From Thermus hydrothermalis (GTDB taxonomy: Bacteria; Deinococcota; Deinococci; Deinococcales; Thermaceae): DNA of 64,000 nucleotides. Made by a program: the position numbers and the translations under genes. The stretch is from positions 1 through 64,000 of the forward strand of contig NZ_JAKTNT010000012.1 in the NCBI RefSeq assembly GCF_022760925.1, read 5' to 3'. Shown piece by piece: positions 1 through 7,794 of the stretch; position 1 is the first letter of the stretch; each line of letters begins with the position of its first letter. The notes beneath the pieces were generated by a model. That model was not told the origin of the DNA. It searched no databases and saw only the letters and a list, made by a program, of their open reading frames with translations.

Positions 1-437
1 CCTAGGGTGGCCCCCAAGGTGTCCAGGCCCCGGTGGAGGCCGTAGGCCCGGCCTAGGGCCTCTTGGGGCACGCTTTCCGCCAAGAGGGCGTCCCGGGGTG
101 CCGTTCTAAGACCCTTGCCCGTGCGGTCCAGAAAGCGGTAGAGGAGGACATGAAGGGGGCTTTGGGCCAGGGCGAGGAGGGGCCTTAAGAGGGCGGGGAG
201 GCCATAGCCCAAAAGGAGAAGGGGCTTGCGGCGGCCCAACCGGTCGGAGATCCTTCCCCCCACCACCTTGAAAAGGCTCGCCGTGGCCTCGGCCACCCCC
301 TCCACGAGGCCCAGCGTCCCTGCTCCCGCACCCAGGCCCGCGAGGAAGAGGGGCAAGAGGGGATAGACCATCTCGCTCGCCACGTCCATGAGGAAGCTCA
401 CGAGCCCCAGGAGGTACACCAAGGGAGGAAGCCTCAT
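1..437 (-). CDS. MFS transporter, N-terminal part (runs off the left edge)
   Basis: Reading the minus strand from an ATG at 437 gives an open frame of about 145 residues that continues past base 1. It begins MRLPPLVYLLGLVSFLMDVA and carries the major-facilitator loop 2-3 signature (GGRISDRLGRRKPLLLLG) near residue 60, followed by RFLDRTGKGLRTAPRDALLAES, typical of drug/metabolite MFS efflux proteins. Two to three transmembrane segments are visible. Its ATG overlaps the stop of the upstream gene in an ATGA arrangement, so the two are probably co-translated. The substrate cannot be told. The C-terminal two thirds lie outside the window. Confidence 0.85.
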   Translation of the reverse strand, partial: MRLPPLVYLLGLVSFLMDVASEMVYPLLPLFLAGLGAGAGTLGLVEGVAEATASLFKVVGGRISDRLGRRKPLLLLGYGLPALLRPLLALAQSPLHVLLYRFLDRTGKGLRTAPRDALLAESVPQEALGRAYGLHRGLDTLGATL

Positions 438-919
438 GGCCGGTGCCTCAGGTAAAGCCCAAGCAAGAAGGGCTCGGGGAGGGTCATGAGGAGGGACAGG
501 GGGTCCAAGGGCGCAGGGGCCAGCCAGGCTGGCCCCAAAGGGGTGCCAAAGGGGAGGGGCAGGGTGCGGGTCAAGAGAAAGAGGAGAAGGAAGACCGAGG
601 ATAGCCCCACCCCCACCCGCCACACCCAAGGGGCAAAGGGCGGGTCTCGGTCGGGATACATGAAGCGGAGGACCAGAAGGAGGAGGGCATAGGTGGCCTT
701 TAGGGCAAGGAGGACGAGGAAGAGTTGGCCGTAGAAGTAGTACTCGCTCACCAGGCCGTAGCGCACCGCCTCGGCTTCCGTGACGCCCAAAGCGCTCCCG
801 CATAGCCCCTGGCCCAGGGTGCCCTCGAGACCCAGGCCCAGAAACTGCAGGAAAAAGGGGAGAAGGCTTAGGGCCACCACCCAAGGAAGCCCCGGACCGG
901 AAACGAAGCCCACGGCCAT
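434..919 (-). CDS. unknown membrane protein, four or so TM segments
   Basis: A 161-residue hydrophobic protein that I do not assign to a family. Hydrophobic stretches lie near residues 12-30, 63-85, 98-118 and 138-155. The central region has aromatic residues (SEYYFYGQ) and a charged loop (YPDRDPPF). The ATG at 919 follows a strong Shine-Dalgarno (AAGGAGGGG) six bases upstream, unlike the leaderless genes elsewhere in the window. That SD lies directly after the intrinsic terminator of the ba3 operon, so expression needs read-through or an unseen promoter. It overlaps the MFS gene downstream by 4 nt. A role linked to respiration is only a guess from position. Confidence 0.7.
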   Translation of the reverse strand: MAVGFVSGPGLPWVVALSLLPFFLQFLGLGLEGTLGQGLCGSALGVTEAEAVRYGLVSEYYFYGQLFLVLLALKATYALLLLVLRFMYPDRDPPFAPWVWRVGVGLSSVFLLLFLLTRTLPLPFGTPLGPAWLAPAPLDPLSLLMTLPEPFLLGLYLRHRP

Positions 920-936
920 ACTTTTCCCCTCCTTTT

Positions 937-972
937 AAAAAAGATCAAGGGCCGGAAGTCCCCGGCCCTTGA
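937..972 (-). terminator. intrinsic terminator of the ba3 oxidase operon
   Basis: On the minus strand an 11-bp perfect stem (arms 962-972 and 945-955, TCAAGGGCCGG type) with a 6-nt loop is followed by TCTTTTTT. It lies 10 bp after the cbaA stop codon. This is among the clearest Rho-independent terminators in the window. Confidence 0.9.
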
Positions 973-982
973 CGAAGGGCAC

Positions 983-2671
983 CTACCAAAGCCGTACGCC
1001 CGGCACCGGGTTCAGGTTGCTGAAAAGCTGCACCAGGGTGGGCCCGTAGGCCAAGACCACCAGGATCACCGCCACGGCGAACCAGAAGCCGATGCGGTCC
1101 ATGGCCTGGACGAGCCTCCGGTCCTCGGGGCCGGAGATCACCTCGGCGAAGGGCACCGGGGCCTCGGCGAGCTCTGGCCGCCGCTCGCGCCCCAGGAGGA
1201 CGCTGAAAAGGCCGTAGATGAAGAGGAGAAGCGCCACGAGCAGGATGATGCCCGCCAGGATGTTGAAGACCATGGGCATGGCGGCGTGGGCGTAGGCGTC
1301 CGGCACCTGGGCGATGTAGGCCCGCCGGGGTACGTTGAGGAGCCCCGCCCAGTGGAGGCCCACCGCCATGACCATCATGCCGATGAACCAAAGCCAGACC
1401 ACCGCCAGGCCCAGCCGCCTTTGCCCATCGGAGATGGGCTTGCCCGTGAGGTTGGGGATGAGCCACCACAAGGAGCCCATGGCGGTGAGGGTGACGAGGT
1501 TTGCCACCTGGAGGTGGAAGTGGCCGGGAATCCAGGCGGTGTTGTGCACCACGTAGTCCAGGGTAAAGCTGGCGTTCACAATGCCACCCGCCCCGCCAGG
1601 GATGAAGCCGATAAGCCCGAGCACCGGGGCCACGAAGGCCGGGTTGTCCCAGGGAAGGGCCTTGATCCAGCCCAAAAGCCCCTTCCCGCCCCGCATCCTT
1701 CCGGCAAACTCCAGGCTTGCGGCGATGGTGAAGGCGGTCATCAGGCTCGGTACCGCCACGAAGAGGGTGAGGACGGAGTGGATCATCTTCCAGGTGGGGT
1801 CAATCCCCGGGTCGGCGAACTGGTGGTGGAACCCCACGGGGGTGGAGAGGAGGAGGAAGAGGAGGAAGGCGAGCCGGGCCATGGGGTCGGATACCAGCTT
1901 CCCGCCCGCTTGCTTGGGCAGGATGGTGTAGATGATGGCGTAGGCGGGCAGGAGCCAGAAGTAGACGATGGGGTGGCCCGTCCACCAGAAGAGGGTGCGG
2001 GCCACCAGGGGGTCAACCCCCTGGATGAGGCCAAAAGACCAGGGCAGGAGGAAGAGCACCGCCTCCAGAACGAGCCCGATGGAGGCCAGGAACCACATGA
2101 GCCAGAAGACCACGGCCATGTAGGTGACCAAGGGGGTTACCTTCCCCGGGTTTTGCGCCTTCCAGCGGCGCCAGAGGTCCAGGACGATGTAGATGCTCAC
2201 CCAGGTGGAGAGGACGAAGACGCTCGCCCCCAGGTAGAAGGCCCAGTGGCCCTTGAGGGGCGGGTAGAAGGTGTAGAGGACCGTGGCCTCGTTGGCGAGA
2301 AGGGGGAGGGCGGCCACCACGAGCCCCAGGAAGGCCATCCACCAGGAGAGCCACATGAGGCCCATGTTGGGCCTAAGGTTTAGCTCCCGTGCCGGCAGAT
2401 AGACCATGATGGCCTGGGCGAAGAGCTGGGTGAAGACGATGGCGTTCAAGACCCCGTGCAGGGTGAGCCCCTGGTAGTAGGACTGGACAAAGGGGAGAAG
2501 GCGCTTGAGCAGGGGGTAGGCGTCCACGTTCCCGTAGTTCAGGGCCTGGAAGGGGCCAAAGAGGCTCCCCACGATGACGGCGATGAAGCCCAGGACCAGG
2601 AAGTAGAGGGTGGCCTTCTTTTCCGGATAGGCCTCGTAAATACGGCTAATCTCTCCCGTACGCACCGCCAT
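983..2671 (-). CDS. cbaA: ba3-type cytochrome c oxidase subunit I
   Basis: A 562-residue heme-copper oxidase subunit, the same length as the T. thermophilus ba3 subunit I and nearly identical in sequence. It reduces O2 to water with electrons from cytochrome c and pumps protons across the inner membrane. Visible ligands are the heme-b histidine in LTLHGVLNA, the CuB His and cross-linked Tyr in WWTGHPIVYFW, the HH pair in GFHHQF, and the heme-a3 and heme-b histidines in WIPGHFHLQ. About 13 transmembrane helices are apparent. It is the last gene of cbaD-cbaB-cbaA, separated from cbaB by 3 bp. The terminator just downstream closes the operon. The enzyme is the low-oxygen oxidase in Thermus. Confidence 0.98.
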   Translation of the reverse strand: MAVRTGEISRIYEAYPEKKATLYFLVLGFIAVIVGSLFGPFQALNYGNVDAYPLLKRLLPFVQSYYQGLTLHGVLNAIVFTQLFAQAIMVYLPARELNLRPNMGLMWLSWWMAFLGLVVAALPLLANEATVLYTFYPPLKGHWAFYLGASVFVLSTWVSIYIVLDLWRRWKAQNPGKVTPLVTYMAVVFWLMWFLASIGLVLEAVLFLLPWSFGLIQGVDPLVARTLFWWTGHPIVYFWLLPAYAIIYTILPKQAGGKLVSDPMARLAFLLFLLLSTPVGFHHQFADPGIDPTWKMIHSVLTLFVAVPSLMTAFTIAASLEFAGRMRGGKGLLGWIKALPWDNPAFVAPVLGLIGFIPGGAGGIVNASFTLDYVVHNTAWIPGHFHLQVANLVTLTAMGSLWWLIPNLTGKPISDGQRRLGLAVVWLWFIGMMVMAVGLHWAGLLNVPRRAYIAQVPDAYAHAAMPMVFNILAGIILLVALLLFIYGLFSVLLGRERRPELAEAPVPFAEVISGPEDRRLVQAMDRIGFWFAVAVILVVLAYGPTLVQLFSNLNPVPGVRLW

Positions 2672-2674
2672 AGC

Positions 2675-3181
2675 TCACTCCTTCACCACGATCTTGCCGA
2701 ACATGTTCTGGTGGCCGATGCCGCAGTACTGGTTGCAGATGATGCGGTACTCCCCGGCCTTCTTGAAGGTGTAGCGCACGGTGGACACCTCCCCGGGAAG
2801 CACCTCCACGTTGATGTTGGTGCCCTCCACGTGGAAGCCGTGGATCACCTCGGGGCTGGTGATCTTGAAGACGATTTCGGCCCCCTTGGGTACCTCAATG
2901 GGGTTGGGCTGGTAGCCATAGGCGAAGGCCAGGACGTAGACCGTGTACTGGTTGGGGCCGGTCTGGACCACCGCCTGGGCGGGGTCGGCCCAGGGGCCCT
3001 CCGTGCGCACGGTGGCGGGGTTGACCCGCTCCAGCTTGCCCGCAGGGATAGCCCCGGCGGTGTGGGTGGCCAAGGTGTAGGCGATGAGGGCGATGAAGAC
3101 GATGAGCATGGCTAGGGAAAAGGCCAGCCAGCCCTTCTCGTAAGCCAGGATCGCCTTGTGCGCCTTGTGTTCGTCCACCAT
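2675..3181 (-). CDS. cbaB: ba3-type cytochrome c oxidase subunit II (CuA subunit)
   Basis: A 168-residue protein with one N-terminal membrane anchor (about residues 16-37) and a periplasmic cupredoxin domain. The CuA site is complete: His in VIHGFHVEG and the Cys, Cys, His and Met of CNQYCGIGHQNMF. It accepts electrons from cytochrome c552 and passes them to subunit I. The length equals that of the T. thermophilus subunit. The ATG at 3181 has an AGGGGG Shine-Dalgarno upstream. It lies 3 bp from both neighbours, so the three subunits are surely one transcription unit. Confidence 0.97.
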   Translation of the reverse strand: MVDEHKAHKAILAYEKGWLAFSLAMLIVFIALIAYTLATHTAGAIPAGKLERVNPATVRTEGPWADPAQAVVQTGPNQYTVYVLAFAYGYQPNPIEVPKGAEIVFKITSPEVIHGFHVEGTNINVEVLPGEVSTVRYTFKKAGEYRIICNQYCGIGHQNMFGKIVVKE

Positions 3182-3184
3182 GGT

Positions 3185-3289
3185 TTACCCCCTAGCGAAG
3201 AAAAGGGCATATACCCCCAGCCAGAAGACCAAGATGGTGAGGGTAAGAACCACTATTACTCCCATGGCGCCAACCGGTTTCTCCTCCAT
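3185..3289 (-). CDS. cbaD: ba3-type oxidase subunit IIa, 34 residues
   Basis: A single-helix protein beginning MEEKPVGAMG and ending in FARG, the same length as subunit IIa of T. thermophilus ba3 oxidase and differing at few positions. Its one transmembrane helix spans about residues 9-30 and packs against subunits I and II. A longer reading from 3397 exists, but the ATG at 3289 has a good Shine-Dalgarno (GGGAGG, about 6 nt upstream) and gives the known length, so I take that start. It is the first gene of the operon. Confidence 0.95.
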   Translation of the reverse strand: MEEKPVGAMGVIVVLTLTILVFWLGVYALFFARG

Positions 3290-3315
3290 ACCCTTCCTCC
3301 CTAACGGCGGGGTGC

Positions 3316-3404
3316 CGTATACGGGGGTTATGGTAGCGAAAAGCCCGTCAAAGGGTGAAGTACATTTGTCCCTTACTTTAGGGAGCAATTGGGACAAAAG
3401 TCCC
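3316..3404 (-). promoter_or_regulatory. ba3 operon control region with inverted repeat
   Basis: Upstream of cbaD an 11-bp inverted repeat (3362-3372 and 3391-3401, core GGGACAAA) matches at 10 of 11 positions. The half at 3391-3404 is itself a perfect palindrome (GGGACAAAAGTCCC). A -10-like TATACG lies at 3321-3316 on the minus strand, but no -35 at proper spacing is convincing. The repeat could be a binding site for an oxygen- or redox-responsive regulator; this is inference. Confidence 0.45.
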
Positions 3405-3432
3405 TTCCCGCTCTTAGATACAGGAGGGGGGT

Positions 3433-3463
3433 AAAGGGAAGGGCCGGGAAGATTTCCCGGCCC
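3433..3463 (-). terminator. intrinsic terminator after mglA
   Basis: A 10-bp perfect stem, GGGCCGGGAA at 3441-3450 with TTCCCGGCCC at 3454-3463 and a 3-nt loop, is followed on the minus strand by TTCCCTTT. It lies 17 bp beyond the mglA stop and separates that operon from the ba3 genes. Confidence 0.8.
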
Positions 3464-3479
3464 CCGGCTTCGTCCCGGC

Positions 3480-4070
3480 TTAGGCCCCGCTTCCCACCCG
3501 GGCCAGGACCAGGCGGCTCACCTCCTTAAGGGTTTCAAACACCCCCTTCCCCTCCGTGGCCACCGCCTCAAACACGGGGAAGCGCCCCTCTGGGTCCACC
3601 ACCGCCCGGACCATCTCCACGGGGAGGGCATCGGGGAGGTCGCGCTTGTTGACTTGGAGGACCACGGGGAGGTCTTCCACCTTCAAGCCGTATTCCGCCA
3701 GGTTTTCCCGCATGTTGCGCATGCTCTCGGCGTTGGCCCGGAGTCGGTTTGGGGCGGAGTCGGCCACGAAGACGATCCCGTCCACGCCGCGAAGGATGAG
3801 CTTGCGGCTGGCGTTGTAGAAGACCTGCCCGGGCACGGTGTAAAGGTGGAAGCGGGTTTTAAAGCCCTTCACTTCCCCCAAGTCCAGGGGGAGAAAGTCA
3901 AAAAAGAGGGTTCGCTCGTCCTCGGTGGCCAAGGAAACCATCTCCCCCTTCCGCCCCTCGGGGATTTTGCCGTAGATCCACTTTAGGTTGGTGGTCTTGC
4001 CCGAGAGGCCGGGGCCATAGTAGACGATCTTGAAGTTGATCTCGCGGTTGGCGAAGTTGATGGTGCTCAT
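3480..4070 (-). CDS. mglA: MglA, Ras-like GTPase of cell polarity
   Basis: A 196-residue small GTPase starting [12 protein letters not shown]. The P-loop is [12 protein letters not shown] (about residues 17-28), the switch-2 region is [16 protein letters not shown], where the TVPGQ sequence is typical of MglA, and the NKRD guanine-specificity motif lies near residue 145. MglA-GTP marks the leading pole in gliding and twitching bacteria; in Thermus it probably positions type IV pilus activity. I prefer the ATG at 4070 over one four codons upstream because it matches the known Thermus length and begins 1 bp after the mglB stop, which implies coupling. No own Shine-Dalgarno is seen. Confidence 0.96.
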   Translation of the reverse strand: MSTINFANREINFKIVYYGPGLSGKTTNLKWIYGKIPEGRKGEMVSLATEDERTLFFDFLPLDLGEVKGFKTRFHLYTVPGQVFYNASRKLILRGVDGIVFVADSAPNRLRANAESMRNMRENLAEYGLKVEDLPVVLQVNKRDLPDALPVEMVRAVVDPEGRFPVFEAVATEGKGVFETLKEVSRLVLARVGSGA

Positions 4071-4071
4071 G

Positions 4072-4563
4072 TTAGTTGCCAAAGAGCTCGTCCAGGAGGG
4101 CCTTGGCTTCCTCGCGGTACTGGGTGTCCAGGTTGAGCTTGGGCGGGTTGGCCAGGGCTTCCTCGGCGAGCCTAGCTAGGGCCTCCGCCGCCCGCTTCCC
4201 GTAGAGCTTCACCTTGCCCAGGGGGGCGTTCTCGTCAAAGACCAGGACCAAAAGGGCGTGCTCCCCGGCCTCGTCCACGTAGAGGCCCATGCGCTCGCCC
4301 TGGTGCACCACCTCCTGGAAGCGGGCCTCACCCAGGAGCTTGGCCAAAGCCTGGGTGGCGGCGGCGTTTCCCGCCACCAGGGTGGCGAGGGAGTCCAAGG
4401 GCGGGGGCTTAGGGGCCCATAGGGCCTCCTTGTGGGCCAGGACGAAGCCCTTGCGGTCTATGAAGAGGGCGTACCGGGCCCCGGTTTCCCGAAGCGTTTC
4501 CTCCAGGACGTCCATGGCCCGCTCGTAGGGGCCTCCGTAGAGGACCAGGGAAGGTTCCACCAT
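4072..4563 (-). CDS. mglB: MglB, roadblock/LC7 GTPase-activating protein
   Basis: A 163-residue roadblock-domain protein, the same length as T. thermophilus MglB. MglB homodimers bind one MglA-GTP and speed its hydrolysis, which sets front-rear polarity. The conserved pattern is a helix, then strands [19 protein letters not shown] and [20 protein letters not shown]. It is the first gene of the mglBA operon. Its ATG lies only 17 bp from the divergent ATG of the M20 peptidase gene, so both genes must be read from tightly packed, probably leaderless promoters. Confidence 0.95.
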   Translation of the reverse strand: MVEPSLVLYGGPYERAMDVLEETLRETGARYALFIDRKGFVLAHKEALWAPKPPPLDSLATLVAGNAAATQALAKLLGEARFQEVVHQGERMGLYVDEAGEHALLVLVFDENAPLGKVKLYGKRAAEALARLAEEALANPPKLNLDTQYREEAKALLDELFGN

Positions 4564-4580
4564 AGTATGCTCAGTCTACC

Positions 4581-5906
4581 ATGAGGCCTTTTCTAGAGGA
4601 GGCAAGGGCCCTTCTTGCGGAGCTCGTGGCCTTGCCCACGGTGAGCGCCGAGGGCCGGGCTTTGGCGGAGGGGGCGGAAAAGGTGGCGGGGCTCTTGGAA
4701 AGCCTGGGCCTAGAGGCGGAGCTTCACCCGGGCTATGGCCCCCCGGTGGTCTATGCCGAGGGAGGCGAAGGGGAGAGGACCCTTTTGTTCTACAACCACT
4801 ACGATGTGCAGCCCCCGGACCCCTTGGAGCTCTGGGAAAGCGACCCCTTTACCCTCACGGAACGGGACGGGGCCTGGTACGGCCGGGGCACCCACGACGA
4901 CAAGGGGGAGCTGGTGGCCAGGGTGATGGCCCTAAAGCTTTTCCAGGAAAAGCACGGGTTTTTGCCCCGGGTGAAGTTCGTGGTGGAGGGGGAGGAGGAG
5001 GTGGGAAGCCCCCACCTCGAGGCCTACGTGGAGGCCCACGCCCCCCGTCTACGGGCGGACGCCATCCTGTGGGAGGCGGGGGGCGTGGACGCCCAGGGGC
5101 GGCCCTACCTCTACGCCGGGCTTAAGGGGATCGTGGCCCTGGAGCTTAGGGTGCGCACCGCCCGCTATGACCTCCACTCCTCCTACGGGGCGGTGGTGGA
5201 AAACCCCATCTACCGCCTAAGCCGGGCCCTGGCCTCCTTGAGGGACGAGGAGGGGAGGGTCCTCATCCCGGGCTTTTACGCCAAGGTGCGCCCCCTCACG
5301 CCCTTGGAGATGGAGGTGCTCTCCGAGATCCCCGACGAAAGCGAGGCCCTAAAGGAAGCCTTCGGCGTGCGGGACTTCTTGGGGGGTGCGAGGAACCTAG
5401 AGTTCAACCAGAGGCTTTACGCCGAGCCTTGCGTCAACATCAACGGCATTCACTCGGGCTACGGGGGGCCTGGGTCCAAGACGGTTCTCCCGGCGGAGGC
5501 CTACGCCAAACTGGACTTCCGCCTGGTGCCGGACCAGGACCCCGAGGAGATACCCGTGCTCTTGAAGCGCCACCTCGAGGCCCACGGCTTCCACGACGTG
5601 GAGGTGGTGGTCTTGGAGAAGGGGGAGCGGCCCGCCCGCTCGGACCTCGCCCACCCCTTCGTGGGCCTGGCGCGAAAGGCCCTGGAGGAGGCCTTTGGGG
5701 CGAAGGCGGTGCTTTACCCCAACATGGCGGGGTCTGGGCCCATGTACCCCTTCCTCCACCACCTGAAGGCCCCGGCGGTGGGCCTAGGGGTGGGCTACCC
5801 GGGGAGCCGGGTCCATAGCCCCAACGAGCACATCCGCATCCGGGACTTTGAGCGGGGCACCTTGGCCATCCTACGCCTAATGGAGCGCTTCTTCGGTATC
5901 CTCTAG
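4581..5906 (+). CDS. M20 family zinc metallopeptidase (dipeptidase/deacylase type)
   Basis: A 441-residue M20/M28 peptidase. Metal ligands are visible in NHYDVQP (about residue 70), YGRGTHDDKGE (bridging Asp, about residue 105), VVEGEEEVGSPH (catalytic Glu and ligand Glu, about residue 140) and a C-terminal His in RVHSPNEHIR. The dimerisation lid domain lies between about residues 185 and 300. It probably hydrolyses dipeptides or N-acyl amino acids in the cytoplasm, as no signal peptide is present. The start ATG at 4581 lies 17 bp from the divergent mglB start, and a TATGCT box at 4566-4571 could serve as -10 for a leaderless message. Substrate is not determined. Confidence 0.9.
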   Translation: MRPFLEEARALLAELVALPTVSAEGRALAEGAEKVAGLLESLGLEAELHPGYGPPVVYAEGGEGERTLLFYNHYDVQPPDPLELWESDPFTLTERDGAWYGRGTHDDKGELVARVMALKLFQEKHGFLPRVKFVVEGEEEVGSPHLEAYVEAHAPRLRADAILWEAGGVDAQGRPYLYAGLKGIVALELRVRTARYDLHSSYGAVVENPIYRLSRALASLRDEEGRVLIPGFYAKVRPLTPLEMEVLSEIPDESEALKEAFGVRDFLGGARNLEFNQRLYAEPCVNINGIHSGYGGPGSKTVLPAEAYAKLDFRLVPDQDPEEIPVLLKRHLEAHGFHDVEVVVLEKGERPARSDLAHPFVGLARKALEEAFGAKAVLYPNMAGSGPMYPFLHHLKAPAVGLGVGYPGSRVHSPNEHIRIRDFERGTLAILRLMERFFGIL

Positions 5907-5911
5907 GGGCT

Positions 5912-6793
5912 ATGCGCCTCGTCTTCGGCGAACAAGACACCCCTTACGAGATGGCGCGGGTGGTGGTCCTGCCCGTGCCCTACGACCTTTCCCTCTCCTT
6001 CCTCCCGGGGGCAAGGCGGGGCCCCGAGGCCATCCTCCTGGCGAGCCGGGAGCTTGAGCCCTTCCTCCTGGAACTGGGCATCGCCCCCGAGGAGGCGGGC
6101 ATCCACGCCGCCGAGCCCGTGCCCTGGGTGGCGGGAAGCGCCGAGGAAAGCCACCGCCTGATCGGGGAGGCCGCAAGGGCCCACCTGCGGGCGGGGAAGT
6201 TCCTGGTGGCCCTCGGGGGGGACCATTCCATCACCCGCCCCTTGGTCCTGGCCCATCGGGAGGTCTTGGGGGAGTTCTCCCTCCTCCACATTGACGCCCA
6301 CGCCGACCTCTACCCGGAGTGGCAGGGCTCCCCTTACTCCCACGCCTCTCCCTTCCACCGCCTCCTCCTCGAGGGCTTCCCCCTGGTCCAGGTGGGCATC
6401 CGGGCCATGGACCGGGACTCGCTTCGCCTGGCACAGGAGAAGGGCGTGGCCCTCTTCCCCGCCCACCGGCTTCACCGGGAGGGGCTTCCCCTAAAGGAGA
6501 TCCTCGCCGCCTTGGGGAAGCGGGTCTACATCAGCTTTGACTTTGATGCCCTGGACCCTTCCCTCATGCCCAGCGTGGGTACCCCCTTGCCCGGGGGGCT
6601 TTCCTACCGCCAGGCGGTGGACCTCCTGGAGGCGGTTTTCGCCGAAAAGGAGGTGGTGGGGATGGACTTCGTGGAGCTTTCCCCCAATGGCCAGTTCCAC
6701 GCCGAGATGACCGCCGCCCAGCTCGTCTACCACGCCATCGGGCTCAAGGCCCTGAGCGCCGGGTGGCTCGCCCCGGAAGGGGAGCACAGTTAG
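5912..6793 (+). CDS. speB: agmatinase-family ureohydrolase, probably aminopropylagmatinase
   Basis: A 293-residue ureohydrolase with the dimanganese motifs GGDHS (about residue 107), DAHADLY (about 130) and SFDFDALDPS (about 210), followed by MDFVELSP. Thermus makes spermidine by adding aminopropyl to agmatine and then removing urea with this SpeB homologue, so the likely reaction is N1-aminopropylagmatine to spermidine plus urea rather than agmatine to putrescine. The assignment to that substrate is from family knowledge, not visible residues. The start lies 5 bp after the M20 stop, with TATCCT at 5897-5902 as a possible -10. The two genes may be an operon. Confidence 0.9.
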   Translation: MRLVFGEQDTPYEMARVVVLPVPYDLSLSFLPGARRGPEAILLASRELEPFLLELGIAPEEAGIHAAEPVPWVAGSAEESHRLIGEAARAHLRAGKFLVALGGDHSITRPLVLAHREVLGEFSLLHIDAHADLYPEWQGSPYSHASPFHRLLLEGFPLVQVGIRAMDRDSLRLAQEKGVALFPAHRLHREGLPLKEILAALGKRVYISFDFDALDPSLMPSVGTPLPGGLSYRQAVDLLEAVFAEKEVVGMDFVELSPNGQFHAEMTAAQLVYHAIGLKALSAGWLAPEGEHS

Positions 6794-6821
6794 CCTAGGC
6801 CTTTCCCGCTAGCCTGGGGGC

Positions 6822-7709
6822 ATGCGCCGGGTAGCCTTCGCCCTGGGCTTCCTCGCCCTGGCCTGGGCCCAGGCTCTCACCCTTCCCGAGCTCCGCGCCC
6901 GGACCTACGGGGAAGGGGGCTTCCGGGTGGAACGGGTTCTGGAAGAGGGGGTCCGCTTCACCCGGGTCCAGTTCTCCCACCTTTCCGAGGGCCTAAGGGT
7001 CCACGGCTTCGCCAACCTTCCCAGGGGCAAGGGGCCTTTCCCGGTGGTGGTGGTCCTCCACGGCTACGTGGAGCCGAGCCGCTACCGCCTCCTCGCCTAC
7101 ACCGCCCGTTACGCCGACTGGCTCGCCCAGGAGGGGTTTCTCGTCCTCCACCCCAACTACCGCGGCCACCCCCCTTCCGAGGGCGCCCCTGCCCGGGGCC
7201 TCCGCCACGCCTACGCCGTGGACGTGCTCCACCTCCTCGCCGAGGTGCGCAAAGGGGCCTTCCCCCAGGCGGATGCGGGCCGCATCGCCCTCTTGGGCCA
7301 CTCCATGGGGGGCGGCATCGCCCAGGTGGTGAGCCTGGTGGACCCTGGGCTTAAGGGGGTGGTCCTTTACGGGAGCATGAGCGGGGACGAAAGGCAGAAC
7401 CTGGAGCGGATCCTCCACTGGTCCCGGGGTGCGCGGGGAAGGGAGCTTTACACCCTATCGCCCGAGGTCCTGCGCCAGGCCTCCCCCTGGACCTACCTGG
7501 CGGAGCTTTCCGTCCCTTATAGCGTCCACCACGGCCTAAAGGATGCCCAGGTGCCCCCCGAGTGGTCCTGGGAGCTTTGCCGGAGGCTCAAGGCCTTGGG
7601 GAAGCCCGTGGAGTGCTTCAGCTACCCAGCGGGCCACCTCTTCCAGGGGGAGGCGGACCGGCGCTTTAGGGAGCGGGTCCTGGCCTTCTTGGGGCGGGTG
7701 TTGCGCTAG
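6822..7709 (+). CDS. secreted alpha/beta hydrolase (prolyl oligopeptidase/dienelactone hydrolase type)
   Basis: A 295-residue protein with a signal peptide (MRRVAFALGFLALAWAQA) and an alpha/beta hydrolase fold. The oxyanion strand is VVVLHGYVEPSR, the nucleophile elbow is GHSMGG near residue 165, and the histidine is in YPAGHLFQGE near residue 272; the acid is probably Asp in HHGLKDAQVP. Likely an exported esterase or peptidase. The ATG at 6822 is 6 nt after TAGCCT (6810-6815), which fits a leaderless start. Nothing around it shows the substrate. Confidence 0.85.
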   Translation: MRRVAFALGFLALAWAQALTLPELRARTYGEGGFRVERVLEEGVRFTRVQFSHLSEGLRVHGFANLPRGKGPFPVVVVLHGYVEPSRYRLLAYTARYADWLAQEGFLVLHPNYRGHPPSEGAPARGLRHAYAVDVLHLLAEVRKGAFPQADAGRIALLGHSMGGGIAQVVSLVDPGLKGVVLYGSMSGDERQNLERILHWSRGARGRELYTLSPEVLRQASPWTYLAELSVPYSVHHGLKDAQVPPEWSWELCRRLKALGKPVECFSYPAGHLFQGEADRRFRERVLAFLGRVLR

Positions 7710-7780
7710 GGTGAAGGGGATGGGGGCGTTTTTGGCCAACCTACAGGCCCTCTTCCTGGCCCTTGGCCTCCTCTTCGGGC

Positions 7781-7786
7781 TAAAAT
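7781..7786 (+). promoter_or_regulatory. -10 box TAAAAT, leaderless start of the 7795 gene
   Basis: TAAAAT lies 8 nt before the GTG at 7795, the spacing expected when transcription begins at or next to the start codon. No convincing -35 is present at 17 nt. Confidence 0.6.
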
Positions 7787-7794
7787 AGCCCCTC

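Noticed and set aside
1286-2383. 365-codon open frame opposite cbaA
   Set aside because: It is the shadow of a conserved oxidase gene in a GC-rich genome, with His/Gly/Glu-rich low-complexity sequence and no family features.
7711-7788. 25-codon hydrophobic frame between the hydrolase gene and the 7795 gene
   Set aside because: Its last codons coincide with the TAAAAT -10 box of the next gene, and no ribosome site or homologue supports it.
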